Below are positions 37,681 through 47,051 of a DNA stretch of 64,000 nucleotides, piece after piece. Position numbers and translations under genes: made by a program. Location: positions 620,001-684,000 of the forward strand of contig CADDXC010000001.1 in NCBI GenBank assembly GCA_902809985.1. Reading direction: 5' to 3'. The first letter of the stretch is position 1; the number at the start of each line of letters is the position of its first letter. This DNA is from Clostridiaceae bacterium BL-3. Lineage in GTDB: Bacteria; Bacillota; Clostridia; Clostridiales; Clostridiaceae. The notes beneath the pieces were generated by a model. The model had not been told where the DNA came from and did not search any database. It saw only the letters and a program-made list of their open reading frames with translations.

Positions 37681-37821
37681 GTTATAGAAAGAATAGATAA
37701 ATATTCTTTAATTGCATTTGAGATTTTATTTAAATGTGATAAAATATAAGAGGAAAATTAGACTTTTTGTTGAATATATATTTTTAATGGTTCTCTTTAT
37801 GCAAAGGAGGGAAATATTTTA

Positions 37822-39096
37822 ATGAACGAATATATAGTGGGCATAGATATAGGCTCTTACAATATCTGTGCTGCTGCTGGAAAAATAGATAAACATTCCG
37901 AAGTACAGATAATGGGTATAACTTCCTCAAATTGTAGTGGTGTAAAAAGAGGGATAGTTGTAGATATAGATAATACATCGGAATCCATAAAGAAATGTAT
38001 AAGCTCACTGGAAAGAATGGTGGATACAAAAGTAACTGGGGCTTATATATCCTTGTCAGGGGGGATAAGTGAGCTTGTTTGGAATAAAGGAGTAGTTGCA
38101 GTATCCTCGGAAGATCGTGAAATAAAGAGAAATGATGTGAAAAGAGTGTTAAAAGCATCTAAAATAATTAATATTCCCAACGATAAAGAAATAATAGGGG
38201 TAATACCTCAACAATATATAATTGATGGTTATGATAAAATAAAAGATCCTATAGGCATGTGTGGATTAAGATTAGAAGTGGATTCGCAAATAATACTTGC
38301 CCAGTCAACTGTAGTAAATAATATTTTTAAAAGTGTGAACAAAGCTGGAATAAAGGTACTTGGAGTAGTATTTGAGCCTATAGCTATATCCAGTGTGGTT
38401 TTGAAAGAAGAGGAGATTCAGAGGGGTATAGCTCTTGTAGATACGGGTTCAGATTCTATAAATATTTATATTTATAAAGGAGGAAATTTAAGAAGTATAA
38501 GTACTTTACCTTTAGGTGGAAGTATTATAACCAATGATATTGCAGTTTGCTTGAAAATCCCTGTTTCAGAAGCAGAAAAACTTAAAATAAAATATGGAAG
38601 TGTAGCAGCAGATTCTCTTAGGGATAATTTTAAAATAGAGGTAAATGCCAATTATAATAACAAAGTAAAAGTGGACTGTAATGTTTTAAATCAAGTTATA
38701 GAAGCTAGGGTTGAGGAGTTGTTTTCATTAATAAATAAAGAAATAAGTACGTCTGAATATTACAATGAACTTTCTGGAATAGTTATAGTAGGTGGCGGTA
38801 TGGCGCTGATAAATGGCATAGAGGAATTTGGCAGAAATATTCTGGGAAAGCTTGTAAGAATTGGGATACCTAGATACATAGGGGCAGCAAGTCCACTGTA
38901 TGCTACGGCGGTTGGAATAGTAAAAGACGTTTCAAATTCTATGAAGTTGAAAAATACCATAGATGTGGATTCATCTAAAAATGATAATTTACCCGATTAT
39001 AAAAAGATAATTGAAGATGAAGAAGAAACGGAAAATGGAAATAGAACCAATGGGTTTATATCTAAGATAAAGGATTTTTTTACAGATTTTTTTTAA
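37822..39096 (+). CDS. ftsA: Cell division protein FtsA
   Basis: 424 residues, actin-like ATPase: [17 protein letters not shown] (phosphate 1), [19 protein letters not shown] (phosphate 2), [19 protein letters not shown] (adenosine motif). The C-terminus [15 protein letters not shown] is the amphipathic membrane-targeting helix that tethers FtsZ. The ribosome site AAAGGAGGG is ~10 bp ahead of ATG 37822. ftsZ starts 19 bp after. Confidence 0.94.
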   Translation: MNEYIVGIDIGSYNICAAAGKIDKHSEVQIMGITSSNCSGVKRGIVVDIDNTSESIKKCISSLERMVDTKVTGAYISLSGGISELVWNKGVVAVSSEDREIKRNDVKRVLKASKIINIPNDKEIIGVIPQQYIIDGYDKIKDPIGMCGLRLEVDSQIILAQSTVVNNIFKSVNKAGIKVLGVVFEPIAISSVVLKEEEIQRGIALVDTGSDSINIYIYKGGNLRSISTLPLGGSIITNDIAVCLKIPVSEAEKLKIKYGSVAADSLRDNFKIEVNANYNNKVKVDCNVLNQVIEARVEELFSLINKEISTSEYYNELSGIVIVGGGMALINGIEEFGRNILGKLVRIGIPRYIGAASPLYATAVGIVKDVSNSMKLKNTIDVDSSKNDNLPDYKKIIEDEEETENGNRTNGFISKIKDFFTDFF

Positions 39097-39115
39097 AAAA
39101 GGAGGCAGAGGTATT

Positions 39116-40219
39116 GTGTTAGATTTTGATGTTGATGTTCAGCAGTTTGCTCAAATCAAAGTAATAGGATGCGGCGGAGGAGGAAACAATGCTGTAAATA
39201 GAATGATAAAAGAAGGGTTAAAAAATGTTGAATTTATTGCTATAAATACAGATAAACAGGCGTTGATGCTTTCACAAGCATCACAGAAAATACAAATAGG
39301 TGATAAACTCACTAAGGGACTTGGAGCAGGAGCTAATCCAGAGATAGGGCAAAAGGCTGCGGAAGAAAATAAAGATGAAATATCCCAGGCTATAAAAGGA
39401 GCAGATATGGTATTTATTACAGCTGGCATGGGTGGAGGAACTGGCACTGGAGCGGCGCCTATAATTGCAGAATTAGCTAAATCTATGGGAATACTTACGG
39501 TAGGGGTAGTCACTAAGCCTTTTCCCTTTGAAGGCAGAAAGAGAATGCTCCATGCAGAGATGGGAATAAAAAACCTAAAGGAGAAAGTGGATACACTGGT
39601 TACTATCCCAAATGAAAGACTTCTTTCCATAGTAGATAAAAAAACCACTTTGATGGAATCTTTTAAATTTGCAGATGACGTTTTAAGACAAGGTGTACAG
39701 GGTATATCCGATTTGATCACTATACCTGGACTTGTAAATTTGGATTTTGCAGATGTTAGGACAATTATGATAGATAAAGGTCTTGCCCATATGGGTGTAG
39801 GAAAGGGAAATGGTGATAGCAGAGCTCAAGATGCTGCAAAACAGGCCATATCGAGTCCTCTCCTTGAAACTTCAATAGTGGGGGCTACAGGAGTACTTCT
39901 AAATATAACCGGTGGCCAGGATCTTGGGCTACTGGAGATAAACGAGGCTGCTGAAATAGTTCAAGAGGCTGCAGATCCTGATGCAAACATAATTTTTGGG
40001 GCTGTTATAGATGAAGAAATAAAGGATGAAATAAGAATTACTGTAATAGCAACAGGATTTGAATCAGATAAGAGCGGCGAAGTTAAAGATAAAAATTCTT
40101 TAAAAGCTGATACAGGTGTAAGGGACAGTAAGAATGAAGCTGCTGCTTCTGTAGAGTATGAAAAGTTCAATGAAGATAATTTGGAGATACCTGCTTTTTT
40201 AAGAAGGCAGAAAAGATGA
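39116..40219 (+). CDS. ftsZ: Cell division GTPase FtsZ
   Basis: 367 residues, tubulin-like. [17 protein letters not shown] binds [21 protein letters not shown] is the tubulin signature, [11 protein letters not shown] the T7-type loop region. A variable linker (~330-350) leads to the conserved C-terminal peptide [12 protein letters not shown] that binds FtsA. GTG start at 39116, after AAAAAAGGAGGC. Ended by a strong palindromic terminator. Confidence 0.97.
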   Translation: MLDFDVDVQQFAQIKVIGCGGGGNNAVNRMIKEGLKNVEFIAINTDKQALMLSQASQKIQIGDKLTKGLGAGANPEIGQKAAEENKDEISQAIKGADMVFITAGMGGGTGTGAAPIIAELAKSMGILTVGVVTKPFPFEGRKRMLHAEMGIKNLKEKVDTLVTIPNERLLSIVDKKTTLMESFKFADDVLRQGVQGISDLITIPGLVNLDFADVRTIMIDKGLAHMGVGKGNGDSRAQDAAKQAISSPLLETSIVGATGVLLNITGGQDLGLLEINEAAEIVQEAADPDANIIFGAVIDEEIKDEIRITVIATGFESDKSGEVKDKNSLKADTGVRDSKNEAAASVEYEKFNEDNLEIPAFLRRQKR

Positions 40220-40220
40220 G

Positions 40221-40262
40221 AAAATCACAGCTGGCAATTAATTGCCAGCTGTGATTTTTTTA
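40221..40262. terminator. Terminator after ftsZ, 18-bp perfect palindrome
   Basis: AAATCACAGCTGGCAATT (40222-40239) is directly followed by its exact reverse complement (40240-40257) and a run of T. The stem is longer than needed. Confidence 0.92.
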
Positions 40263-40352
40263 GATGAAAATTAAGATTAAAAAACATTGGAGGAATAAAA
40301 GAAAAATTTATGACATATTATAGAAGATAAAAATATTGGAAATGATTAAGAA

Positions 40353-40385
40353 ATGACAAAATTTTGAAATACATAGGTATATAAT
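40353..40385 (+). promoter_or_regulatory. Candidate Spo0A-activated promoter of spoIIGA
   Basis: ATGACA (40353-40358) as -35 and TATAAT (40380-40385) as -10 with a 21-bp spacer. TGACAAA (40354-40360) overlaps the -35 and matches the Spo0A box TGNCGAA at six of seven positions; a second TGACATA is at 40311. The layout recalls the Bacillus spoIIG promoter, whose hexamers are also about 22 bp apart and bridged by Spo0A. Confidence 0.5.
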
Positions 40386-40427
40386 AAAAGTAAATAAAAG
40401 GAAGCAAAGGTGGAGGTGATTGTCTAT

Positions 40428-41225
40428 TTGATCGTATACATAGACTTGCTAATTTTAATAAATTTAATAGTAGATTTTTTCCTGTTGTATATTACGGGTA
40501 GGACTCTCAAATTAAAGATAAAATTTAAATTTATGTTTTTAGCAGCATCTATAGGCAGCATCTATACAATTACACTAATATATCCTAATTTGGAGTTTTT
40601 CTCCGCCTTTTATTTTAAAATTATAGTTTCAATTGCATTGATTTATATTTCCTTTGGAAATAAGGGGTTTATTACCAATTTAAAAATAGTGTCAGTATTT
40701 ATTCTCTATTCAATGCTGTTGGCAGGGTTATGTATATTTATTCAATATAACAAATATTCCTATGTAGATGGTCCTGTTATAATTAATTTTTCATATCAAT
40801 GGCTTTTTACTTCGCTTATGATATTATATATGGTTATTGACAGATTATTAGTCTATGTCAAAGATAGGAATAGATTGTCTACATTGATTTACAGTGTGGA
40901 TATTGTATTTAAAAATAAATGTAAAACTGTCAGGGCTTTTCTTGACACTGGAAATGAGCTTAGAGAGCCCGTAACTAATTTACCGGTGATAATAGTTGAA
41001 AGTTCTGTATTTAAGAACATAAACTTAGAAGAGGATTCTAAATTTTATATACCTTACAGGGTCATAAATGGTGAAATTGGAAAACTCCAAGGATTTAAAG
41101 CAGATGCGGTGAGAATAAATTTGGGAGGGGAAATTAAATACAGAGAAGCTGTAATTGCTATTTGTCAGCAAAAATTAAGTGAACTTGGTGATTATCATGC
41201 TCTTTTATCCAGGGGAGTAATATAA
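40428..41225 (+). CDS. spoIIGA: Sigma-E processing peptidase SpoIIGA
   Basis: 265 residues: five N-terminal TM helices starting IVYIDLLILINLIVDFFLLY, then an aspartic protease domain with RAFLDTGNELREPVTNLPV (Asp in DTG). It removes the pro-sequence of SigE in the mother cell in response to SpoIIR. Start at TTG 40428, 7 bp after GGAGGTGAT; the in-frame GTGs 40410 and 40416 overlap that site. sigE follows after 53 bp. Confidence 0.92.
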   Translation: MIVYIDLLILINLIVDFFLLYITGRTLKLKIKFKFMFLAASIGSIYTITLIYPNLEFFSAFYFKIIVSIALIYISFGNKGFITNLKIVSVFILYSMLLAGLCIFIQYNKYSYVDGPVIINFSYQWLFTSLMILYMVIDRLLVYVKDRNRLSTLIYSVDIVFKNKCKTVRAFLDTGNELREPVTNLPVIIVESSVFKNINLEEDSKFYIPYRVINGEIGKLQGFKADAVRINLGGEIKYREAVIAICQQKLSELGDYHALLSRGVI

Positions 41226-41278
41226 AGTGATCACGCTTGTATAAATAGTTAAAAAACAATTGATAGTGGAGGATAATT

Positions 41279-41986
41279 ATGCTTAAGTTAAAAATGTTAT
41301 TGAACAGAATACTTATAAAATTCAAATTTATAATAAAAGATATATATTATATAGGTGGCAATGATGTATTACCTCCGCCTCTGAGTAAGAAAGAAGAAGA
41401 GGAATTGGTTTCAAAGTTGGTATCTGGAAATGAAAAGGTAAAGTCCACCCTTATAGAAAGAAATTTGAGACTGGTAGTCTACATAGCTAGGAAATTTGAA
41501 AATACAGGGGTTAATGTGGAGGATTTAGTGTCTGTTGGAGCCATAGGACTTATAAAAGCAGTAAATACCTTTAATCCTGAAAAAAAAATAAAATTAGCTA
41601 CTTATGCTTCACGGTGTATAGAAAATGAAATACTCATGTACTTGAGAAGAAATAGTAAGGTAAAAGCAGAGATTTCTTTTTATGAACCCTTAAATGTAGA
41701 TTGGGATGGAAATGAACTGCTGCTCTCTGATATTTTAGGGACTGACAATGATGTGGTCTATAATTTTATAGAAGATGAAGTGGATAAACAGCTTTTAGTT
41801 ATTGCCATGAAAAAATTAAGTGATCGGGAGAAAGAAATAGTAAATTTAAGATTTGGATTAAATGGTAAAAAAGAAAGAACTCAAAGAGAAGTGGCGGATT
41901 TGCTTGGAATATCCCAGTCCTATATTTCTAGGCTTGAAAAGAGAATTATAAAGAGATTGAAAAAAGAAATAAATAAAATGTTATAG
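41279..41986 (+). CDS. sigE: Sporulation sigma factor SigE precursor
   Basis: 235 residues. The N-terminal ~27 residues ([20 protein letters not shown]) form the membrane-associated pro-sequence. Region 2: [39 protein letters not shown]. Region 4: [17 protein letters not shown] and [20 protein letters not shown]. Early mother-cell sigma, processed by SpoIIGA next door. GGAGGATAATT precedes the ATG. Confidence 0.96.
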   Translation: MLKLKMLLNRILIKFKFIIKDIYYIGGNDVLPPPLSKKEEEELVSKLVSGNEKVKSTLIERNLRLVVYIARKFENTGVNVEDLVSVGAIGLIKAVNTFNPEKKIKLATYASRCIENEILMYLRRNSKVKAEISFYEPLNVDWDGNELLLSDILGTDNDVVYNFIEDEVDKQLLVIAMKKLSDREKEIVNLRFGLNGKKERTQREVADLLGISQSYISRLEKRIIKRLKKEINKML

Positions 41987-42059
41987 GGTTGTCTTTAGTA
42001 TAAAATTGAGCCTCTTAGTAAATACTTAAAATGCTATATATTCTAAAGGGGCTGATTAC

Positions 42060-42833
42060 ATGATGATTAATAAAGTTGAAATTTGCGGCGTGAATACATC
42101 AAAATTGCCGGTTCTAAAGGGAAAGGAAATGAAAGAACTTTTGATAAAAATGCAGCAGGGGGACGATAAGGCTAGAGAAAAATTTATAAAAGGCAATTTG
42201 AGATTGGTGTTAAGTGTAATACAGAGATTTAACAATAGGGGAGAAAACGTGGATGATTTATTTCAGGTAGGATGTATAGGACTTATGAAGGCTATTGATA
42301 ACTTTGATTTAAGTCAAAATGTTAAATTCTCAACCTATGCAGTTCCTATGATTATAGGTGAGATACGAAGATACTTGAGGGATAACAATTCCATAAGGGT
42401 GAGCAGATCACTTAGGGATATTGCATACAGGGCACTTCAGGTTAGAGATAGGTTGATAAGAGAGAACAACAAGGAGCCAACTATATCCCAAATAGCTAAA
42501 GAATTGCAAATACCTAGAGAAGAAGTGGTATTTGCACTGGATGCAATTCAAGATCCAGTTTCACTGTTTGAACCCATATACCATGATGGTGGGGATGCCA
42601 TTTATGTAATGGATCAAATAAGTGATACAAAAAATGTAGATGAAAATTGGCTTGAAAACATAGCTATAAAAGAAGCTATGAAAAAGCTTAATGACAGGGA
42701 AAAATTGATTCTCAATTTAAGATTTTTTGATGGAAGAACTCAAATGGAGGTGGCAGATGAAATAGGAATATCCCAGGCTCAAGTATCTAGATTGGAAAAA
42801 ACTGCATTGAGACACATGAGAAATTATATATGA
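42060..42833 (+). CDS. sigG: Sporulation sigma factor SigG
   Basis: 257 residues. Opens MMINKVEICGVNTSKLPVL, the conserved SigG N-terminus; region 2 NLRLVLSVIQRFNNRGENVD and LFQVGCIGLMKAIDNFD; region 4 LILNLRFFDGRTQMEVADEI and GISQAQVSRLEKTALRHM. Late forespore sigma. AAAGGGGCTGATTAC precedes ATG 42060 (ATG 42063 is the alternative). The upstream 73 bp should hold a SigF promoter; GTATA at 41998 is a possible -35 but no convincing -10 was found. Confidence 0.96.
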   Translation: MMINKVEICGVNTSKLPVLKGKEMKELLIKMQQGDDKAREKFIKGNLRLVLSVIQRFNNRGENVDDLFQVGCIGLMKAIDNFDLSQNVKFSTYAVPMIIGEIRRYLRDNNSIRVSRSLRDIAYRALQVRDRLIRENNKEPTISQIAKELQIPREEVVFALDAIQDPVSLFEPIYHDGGDAIYVMDQISDTKNVDENWLENIAIKEAMKKLNDREKLILNLRFFDGRTQMEVADEIGISQAQVSRLEKTALRHMRNYI

Positions 42834-42883
42834 GATTTAAAATGCAATGGTTTTGCAAAAAATGGATGGAGGGGTGTACATAT

Positions 42884-43153
42884 ATGGATATGGAAGGAGA
42901 TCTATTTTCCTTAGTTAATTTGAAAGATATGGAAATTATAGATGCAAATACTGGTACAAAACTGGGTTTTATAAAGGATTTGAAAATAAACTGTGATGAG
43001 CACAGGATAATGTCAATTATTTTACCTTCTCAGACTTCTAAGATGTCGTTGTTCAGCAAAAATGAAGATATAGAAGTTCCATGGAAAGATATAAAAAAAA
43101 TAGGGGTGGATGTGATTTTAATAGATGGGGGAAAATTGTCAGATAAGGTTTAA
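42884..43153 (+). CDS. YlmC/YmxH family sporulation PRC-barrel protein
   Basis: 89 residues, single PRC-barrel: LFSLVNLKDMEIIDANTGTK, LGFIKDLKINCDEHRIMSII, NEDIEVPWKDIKKIGVDVIL. YlmC/YmxH proteins follow sigG in many spore formers; molecular role unknown. ATG 42884 has GGAGGGGTG 8 bp upstream; the longer frame from 42830 overlaps the sigG stop and has no site. Confidence 0.85.
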   Translation: MDMEGDLFSLVNLKDMEIIDANTGTKLGFIKDLKINCDEHRIMSIILPSQTSKMSLFSKNEDIEVPWKDIKKIGVDVILIDGGKLSDKV

Positions 43154-43277
43154 AAATTCTTCATTATTTAGGTAAAATATCATCGTGATATAATAATTAA
43201 AAAGAAATTGTAGAATATTTAGAAAAAAAGTGTATAATTATTGTTATAGTATAGTTATATAAAGGACGTGAATTAAA

Positions 43278-43739
43278 TTGAAATGCCCTTATTGTGGATA
43301 TGGGGAAAGTAAAGTAGTGGACTCTAGATCTACAGATGATGATATGGCCATAAGAAGAAGAAGAGAATGTTCAAATTGTGGTAAAAGATATACCACCTAT
43401 GAAAAGATTGAAAATGTGCCTCTATTAGTCATAAAGAAGGATATGAGCAGGGAGTATTTTGACAGAAATAAAATATTGAATGGGCTTATAAAAGCATGTC
43501 AAAAACGACCTGTTTCAAGGAAACAAATTGAAGGTATAGCAGACGAAGTGGAGAAAGGGATAAATAATAAAATGCTTACAGAGATAAGCTCTTCTGAAAT
43601 AGGGGAAATGATAATGGAGAGTTTAAAGAAAGTTGATGAAGTATCCTACGTGAGATTTGCATCTGTATATAGACAATTTAAAGATATAAATACTTTTATG
43701 GAGGAGATAAAAAATCTTATTTCTCATAAAGAAGATTAG
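43278..43739 (+). CDS. nrdR: Ribonucleotide reductase repressor NrdR
   Basis: 153 residues. Zinc ribbon [18 protein letters not shown] ... [15 protein letters not shown] (two CxxC), then an ATP-cone: [56 protein letters not shown]. It binds NrdR boxes ahead of nrd genes as an ATP/dATP-sensing repressor. TTG start after AAAGGACGTG. Its terminator is at 43801. Confidence 0.96.
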   Translation: MKCPYCGYGESKVVDSRSTDDDMAIRRRRECSNCGKRYTTYEKIENVPLLVIKKDMSREYFDRNKILNGLIKACQKRPVSRKQIEGIADEVEKGINNKMLTEISSSEIGEMIMESLKKVDEVSYVRFASVYRQFKDINTFMEEIKNLISHKED

Positions 43740-43800
43740 AAATATGGGAATATAGGTAATTTACGTAGATTGTATAAAATAAATTATGATTTATTTTATG

Positions 43801-43836
43801 TAACTGAAAATTTTAGTTTTTAGTTATATTTTTTAT
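43801..43836 (+). terminator. Terminator after nrdR
   Basis: TAACTGAAAA (43801-43810), TTTTAG loop, TTTTTAGTTA (43817-43826), then TATTTTTTAT. Confidence 0.72.
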
Positions 43837-43911
43837 ATTCGTAAATGGAAATTAGAGAGTTTTGATCGGTTGAGTTGATTTCATTTTATATTAAAAGGGG
43901 GCACTGGGTGG

Positions 43912-45639
43912 ATGAAAATAAATGTCTCTAGAATAATGAATACTAGTATTTTATTGATAAAATTAGAAGGTAAATTAAAAAACTTAAGTCAAAATAAAGA
44001 AACATATGATTATGTGATTGTAAACGATAATAGAGATGAAGTAAAAAAGATATTTTGTTATCTAGGTGAAAAGCATAGGGTACCATTTGACACTATTGGT
44101 TATTTATATTATAAAGATTTAATAGAGGTAAATCAGAATGTTAAAGATGTAATTATTGTTAAAGATGATAAATATAATGTGGTCGGGATTATTACCAATC
44201 GTGAATTGCTAAATTTTATAGAAAATAAATATAAAATACTTTTAGAAGACTATACCCGTGTAAAAACGGATTTGAATGCTTTTATGACTTGCTCGGATGA
44301 TCTGGTTTGTATTACTGACGGATCCGGTATTAAGGTCAGAATAAGCTCTTCTTGTGAGAAAATCTATGGTGTAAAACCTAAAGAACTTATTGGAAAGAAT
44401 GTAAGGGAATTAGAGAAAAAACGTATATATTTGCCATCTGCTACAAGAATGGCTATAGAGGAGAAAAAGCCTATAACCTTAACACAAAGAACGAAATCAG
44501 GAAAAAAGCTTCTTGTAGTAGCTACACCTGTTTTTGATAAAGATAATAATGTTAAACGTGTTGTCAGCATATCAAAGGACATAACGAATGAAGAGATGCT
44601 AAAAAGTGATCTGTATAAGACTAAAGATCTTTTACAGAGGTATGAGCAGGAACTGGCAGCTTTGAGAATTGAACAGACTCAAGATCACAACATTATATAT
44701 AGAAGCAAGGAAATGGAAAAAGTTATAGAAGTGATAAAAAAAGTCGCAGTAGTGGATTCCACCCTTATTATATATGGAGAAACCGGAGTTGGCAAGGAAG
44801 TAATATGCAAATATGTTCATAATATCAGTAACAGAAATGGGAGACCTTTTGTTAAATTAAATTGCGGGGCGATTCCAGAGAACTTACTGGAAACTGAGTT
44901 ATTTGGGTATGAAAAGGGTGCTTTTACTGGGGCACGTTCTGAAGGAAAGCCGGGGCTTTTTGAGATTGCCGACAAGGGAACTCTGTTTCTCGATGAAATT
45001 GGTGAAATACCTTTTATCCTACAAGTAAAGCTTCTGAGAGTGCTGCAGGAGAAGGAATTTATCAGAGTGGGTGGTATTAAACCTAGAAAAGTTGATGTGA
45101 GAATAATAGCGGCTACCAATAGAGATCTAAAAAAATTGGTTGAAGACGGGAAGTTCAGGCAGGATTTATATTACAGGCTAAATGTAATTCCAATAACGAT
45201 ACCTCCTTTGAGAGATAGAGTAGAAGACATATCCGTACTTGCATATCATTTTTTGGATGTATATAATAAAAAATATGGCTATTCAAAACAGCTTACAAAT
45301 GAGGTTATAGAAGTTTTTATGAAATATAGATGGCCGGGAAATGTGAGAGAGCTGGAAAATGTAATTGAGCGTACTGTAATAATTTCAGAAGATAACCAGA
45401 TTAGATGCAGTGATCTGCCTGGGGAACTGACGACTACGAATGAAGATAGTAACCTATCAGATGAAATACATATTTCGAAACTTATGCCTCTTAGGAAAGC
45501 TTCTGCATTAGTGGAGTACCAGCTTATAAAAAGGGCTATTGATGAGAACGGAAGCACCTATAAAGCAGCTAAAGTGTTGGATGTAGATCAGTCTACGATT
45601 GTAAGAAAAATAAAAAAATATGAGTCCGCAGCAAAATGA
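43912..45639 (+). CDS. Sigma-54-dependent activator (PAS, AAA+, Fis/TyrR-type HTH)
   Basis: 575 residues. An N-terminal part ending in a CBS-like stretch (DVIIVKDDKYNVVGIITNRE, ~80-105); a PAS domain (~118-225, ending VSISKDITNEEMLKSD); the AAA+ enhancer-binding core with Walker A GETGVGKEV, the sigma-54 contact loop GAFTGA, Walker B GTLFLDEIGE, and RWPGNVRELENVIERTV; and a C-terminal helix-turn-helix (STYKAAKVLDVDQSTIVRKIKKY) of TyrR/RocR type. There is no response-regulator receiver, so it probably senses a small ligand through the N-terminus. It is separated by a terminator from a -24/-12 promoter and is its obvious activator. Confidence 0.93.
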   Translation: MKINVSRIMNTSILLIKLEGKLKNLSQNKETYDYVIVNDNRDEVKKIFCYLGEKHRVPFDTIGYLYYKDLIEVNQNVKDVIIVKDDKYNVVGIITNRELLNFIENKYKILLEDYTRVKTDLNAFMTCSDDLVCITDGSGIKVRISSSCEKIYGVKPKELIGKNVRELEKKRIYLPSATRMAIEEKKPITLTQRTKSGKKLLVVATPVFDKDNNVKRVVSISKDITNEEMLKSDLYKTKDLLQRYEQELAALRIEQTQDHNIIYRSKEMEKVIEVIKKVAVVDSTLIIYGETGVGKEVICKYVHNISNRNGRPFVKLNCGAIPENLLETELFGYEKGAFTGARSEGKPGLFEIADKGTLFLDEIGEIPFILQVKLLRVLQEKEFIRVGGIKPRKVDVRIIAATNRDLKKLVEDGKFRQDLYYRLNVIPITIPPLRDRVEDISVLAYHFLDVYNKKYGYSKQLTNEVIEVFMKYRWPGNVRELENVIERTVIISEDNQIRCSDLPGELTTTNEDSNLSDEIHISKLMPLRKASALVEYQLIKRAIDENGSTYKAAKVLDVDQSTIVRKIKKYESAAK

Positions 45640-45665
45640 ATTTTTAATGTAGCCATGCATTGCTT

Positions 45666-45681
45666 AATGTAAATTTACATT
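45666..45681. promoter_or_regulatory. Candidate enhancer site: 16-bp palindrome
   Basis: AATGTAAATTTACATT is a perfect palindrome ~80 bp upstream of the -24/-12 promoter, a usual distance for an activator site. The neighbouring activator is the likely ligand. Confidence 0.6.
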
Positions 45682-45712
45682 GATTAATATAATATTTGAA
45701 ATTTAAAATTAT

Positions 45713-45743
45713 GACCTAAAGGCATTTATAGGTCTTTTTTTTA
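45713..45743 (+). terminator. Terminator of the activator gene
   Basis: GACCTA (45713-45718) pairs with TAGGTC (45729-45734), then eight T. It insulates the regulator from the operon. Confidence 0.75.
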
Positions 45744-45745
45744 TT

Positions 45746-45761
45746 TGGCATAAATTTTGCG
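45746..45761 (+). promoter_or_regulatory. Sigma-54 (-24/-12) promoter of the carbohydrate operon
   Basis: TGGCAT (45746-45751) and TTGC (45757-45760): the invariant GG and GC are 10 bp apart as in the consensus TGGCAC-N5-TTGCW. Start of transcription expected near 45772, 32 bp before the first gene. Confidence 0.88.
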
Positions 45762-45803
45762 TAAGCTTAAGGATGTAAAAATATCTTATGGGAGCGATGG
45801 TAT

Positions 45804-47027
45804 ATGAACCAAAATATTTATAAGAGCAGTGCTATGGAACGATTGAATTTGACGAGCCAAGATATGGAGCTTTGGTGGGATTCAAATCCTCTTATCTATG
45901 AAACATGGTGTGAGAAATTTTTAAAATCCACTCCGGATAATTTAAGGGATATTGTGAAATCACAATTAAAGAAGCTGTGGGATAGTAATACGGATTCTGA
46001 AAAATGGGTATTCAAAGGCGTTACCACAAATCCTCCCCTTACAAAGGCGGTATTTGATCTATTAGGTGATAAATGGGCTCCGATTATTAGGAACATCATA
46101 CACTATAATCCTAAACTTAATATGGATGAAACTACCTGGAAAGTTTATATGGAAGCTTGCAAAAGAGGTGCCGCACGTTATTTGAATTTATATGAGCAAT
46201 CTTCACATAAATATGGTTTTGTGTCAGCTCAAGTAAATCCTCAAGATTATATTAATCCGTTTAAAATGGTCAAGGAGGGACTTGGATTAAAACAATTGCA
46301 GGCTAACATTATGGTAAAAGTTCCAGCAACTGAGGAGGGCGTCTTGACAATATTTATATTGACACTTCTTGGCATTCCTACAAATGCAACTTTGTCCTTT
46401 ACGCTGCCGCAAATTATGGCAGTTGCAAAGGCAGTTAAATCAGGCAGGGAATTGGGCGAAAAATTTGGAACTGACTATTCAAATTGGCGTTCAGTAATAA
46501 CATTGATGATAGGGAGATTTGAGGATGCACATACTTTTGAGGATGAGGCTTCAGAAAGAGGGGTTAAACTTACTGAAAAAATGAAGAGGTGGGCTGGTAT
46601 TGCAATAGCTAAAAAGGCCTGCAGAATTTTAACTGAGAATAAGTATCCAAGTAAATTGTTGATTTGCTCTATGAGAGTAGGTCCTGAGATTGACGGAGTT
46701 AAACAGATATGGCATATAGAAAAATTAGCTGGTGAAAACATGATATTTACAATGAACCCAAATTTGATACAGAATTTAATGCTTCTGTATATTGATAGAC
46801 CGTTGAAAAGCGGTGTAGAGGAGCAGGTACCAGAAGAGATTATAGAGGAACTGCTGAAAATACCTTATTTTAGCAGAGGATACGGTGAAGAAACAATTGC
46901 TCCAGATGAATTTAAAAATATAGAGCCTACTTTTACAACTTATAAGCAATTTTCAAGTGCAGTAGATGATCTGGAATCTTTTGTTTCTATAATAAAAAAT
47001 TCAAGTAAAGGTGCTTCTGTTATATAG
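45804..47027 (+). CDS. Long transaldolase-family protein
   Basis: 407 residues, well above the ~215 or ~320 of housekeeping transaldolases. Family marks: VFKGVTTNPPLTKAVFDLLG, ANIMVKVPATEEGV (Schiff-base lysine in MVKVP), NATLSFTLPQ, and ICSMRVGPEIDGVK. It is preceded by an extra N-terminal region (~60 residues) and a C-terminal extension. Expected to transfer a dihydroxyacetone unit or act as an aldolase on a sugar phosphate. First gene after the -24/-12 promoter, GGGAGCGATGG ribosome site. Confidence 0.87.
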   Translation: MNQNIYKSSAMERLNLTSQDMELWWDSNPLIYETWCEKFLKSTPDNLRDIVKSQLKKLWDSNTDSEKWVFKGVTTNPPLTKAVFDLLGDKWAPIIRNIIHYNPKLNMDETTWKVYMEACKRGAARYLNLYEQSSHKYGFVSAQVNPQDYINPFKMVKEGLGLKQLQANIMVKVPATEEGVLTIFILTLLGIPTNATLSFTLPQIMAVAKAVKSGRELGEKFGTDYSNWRSVITLMIGRFEDAHTFEDEASERGVKLTEKMKRWAGIAIAKKACRILTENKYPSKLLICSMRVGPEIDGVKQIWHIEKLAGENMIFTMNPNLIQNLMLLYIDRPLKSGVEEQVPEEIIEELLKIPYFSRGYGEETIAPDEFKNIEPTFTTYKQFSSAVDDLESFVSIIKNSSKGASVI

Positions 47028-47051
47028 GAAAGTTTGGAGGGTGTATTTAAA

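Noticed and set aside
39151-39720. 189-codon open frame antisense to ftsZ
   Set aside because: It lies wholly opposite conserved ftsZ codons, has low-complexity Ser/Pro/Ile composition and no ribosome site.
41998-42030. SigF-type promoter ahead of sigG
   Set aside because: A GTATA is present but the required GG-containing -10 is not, so it is not listed as a feature.
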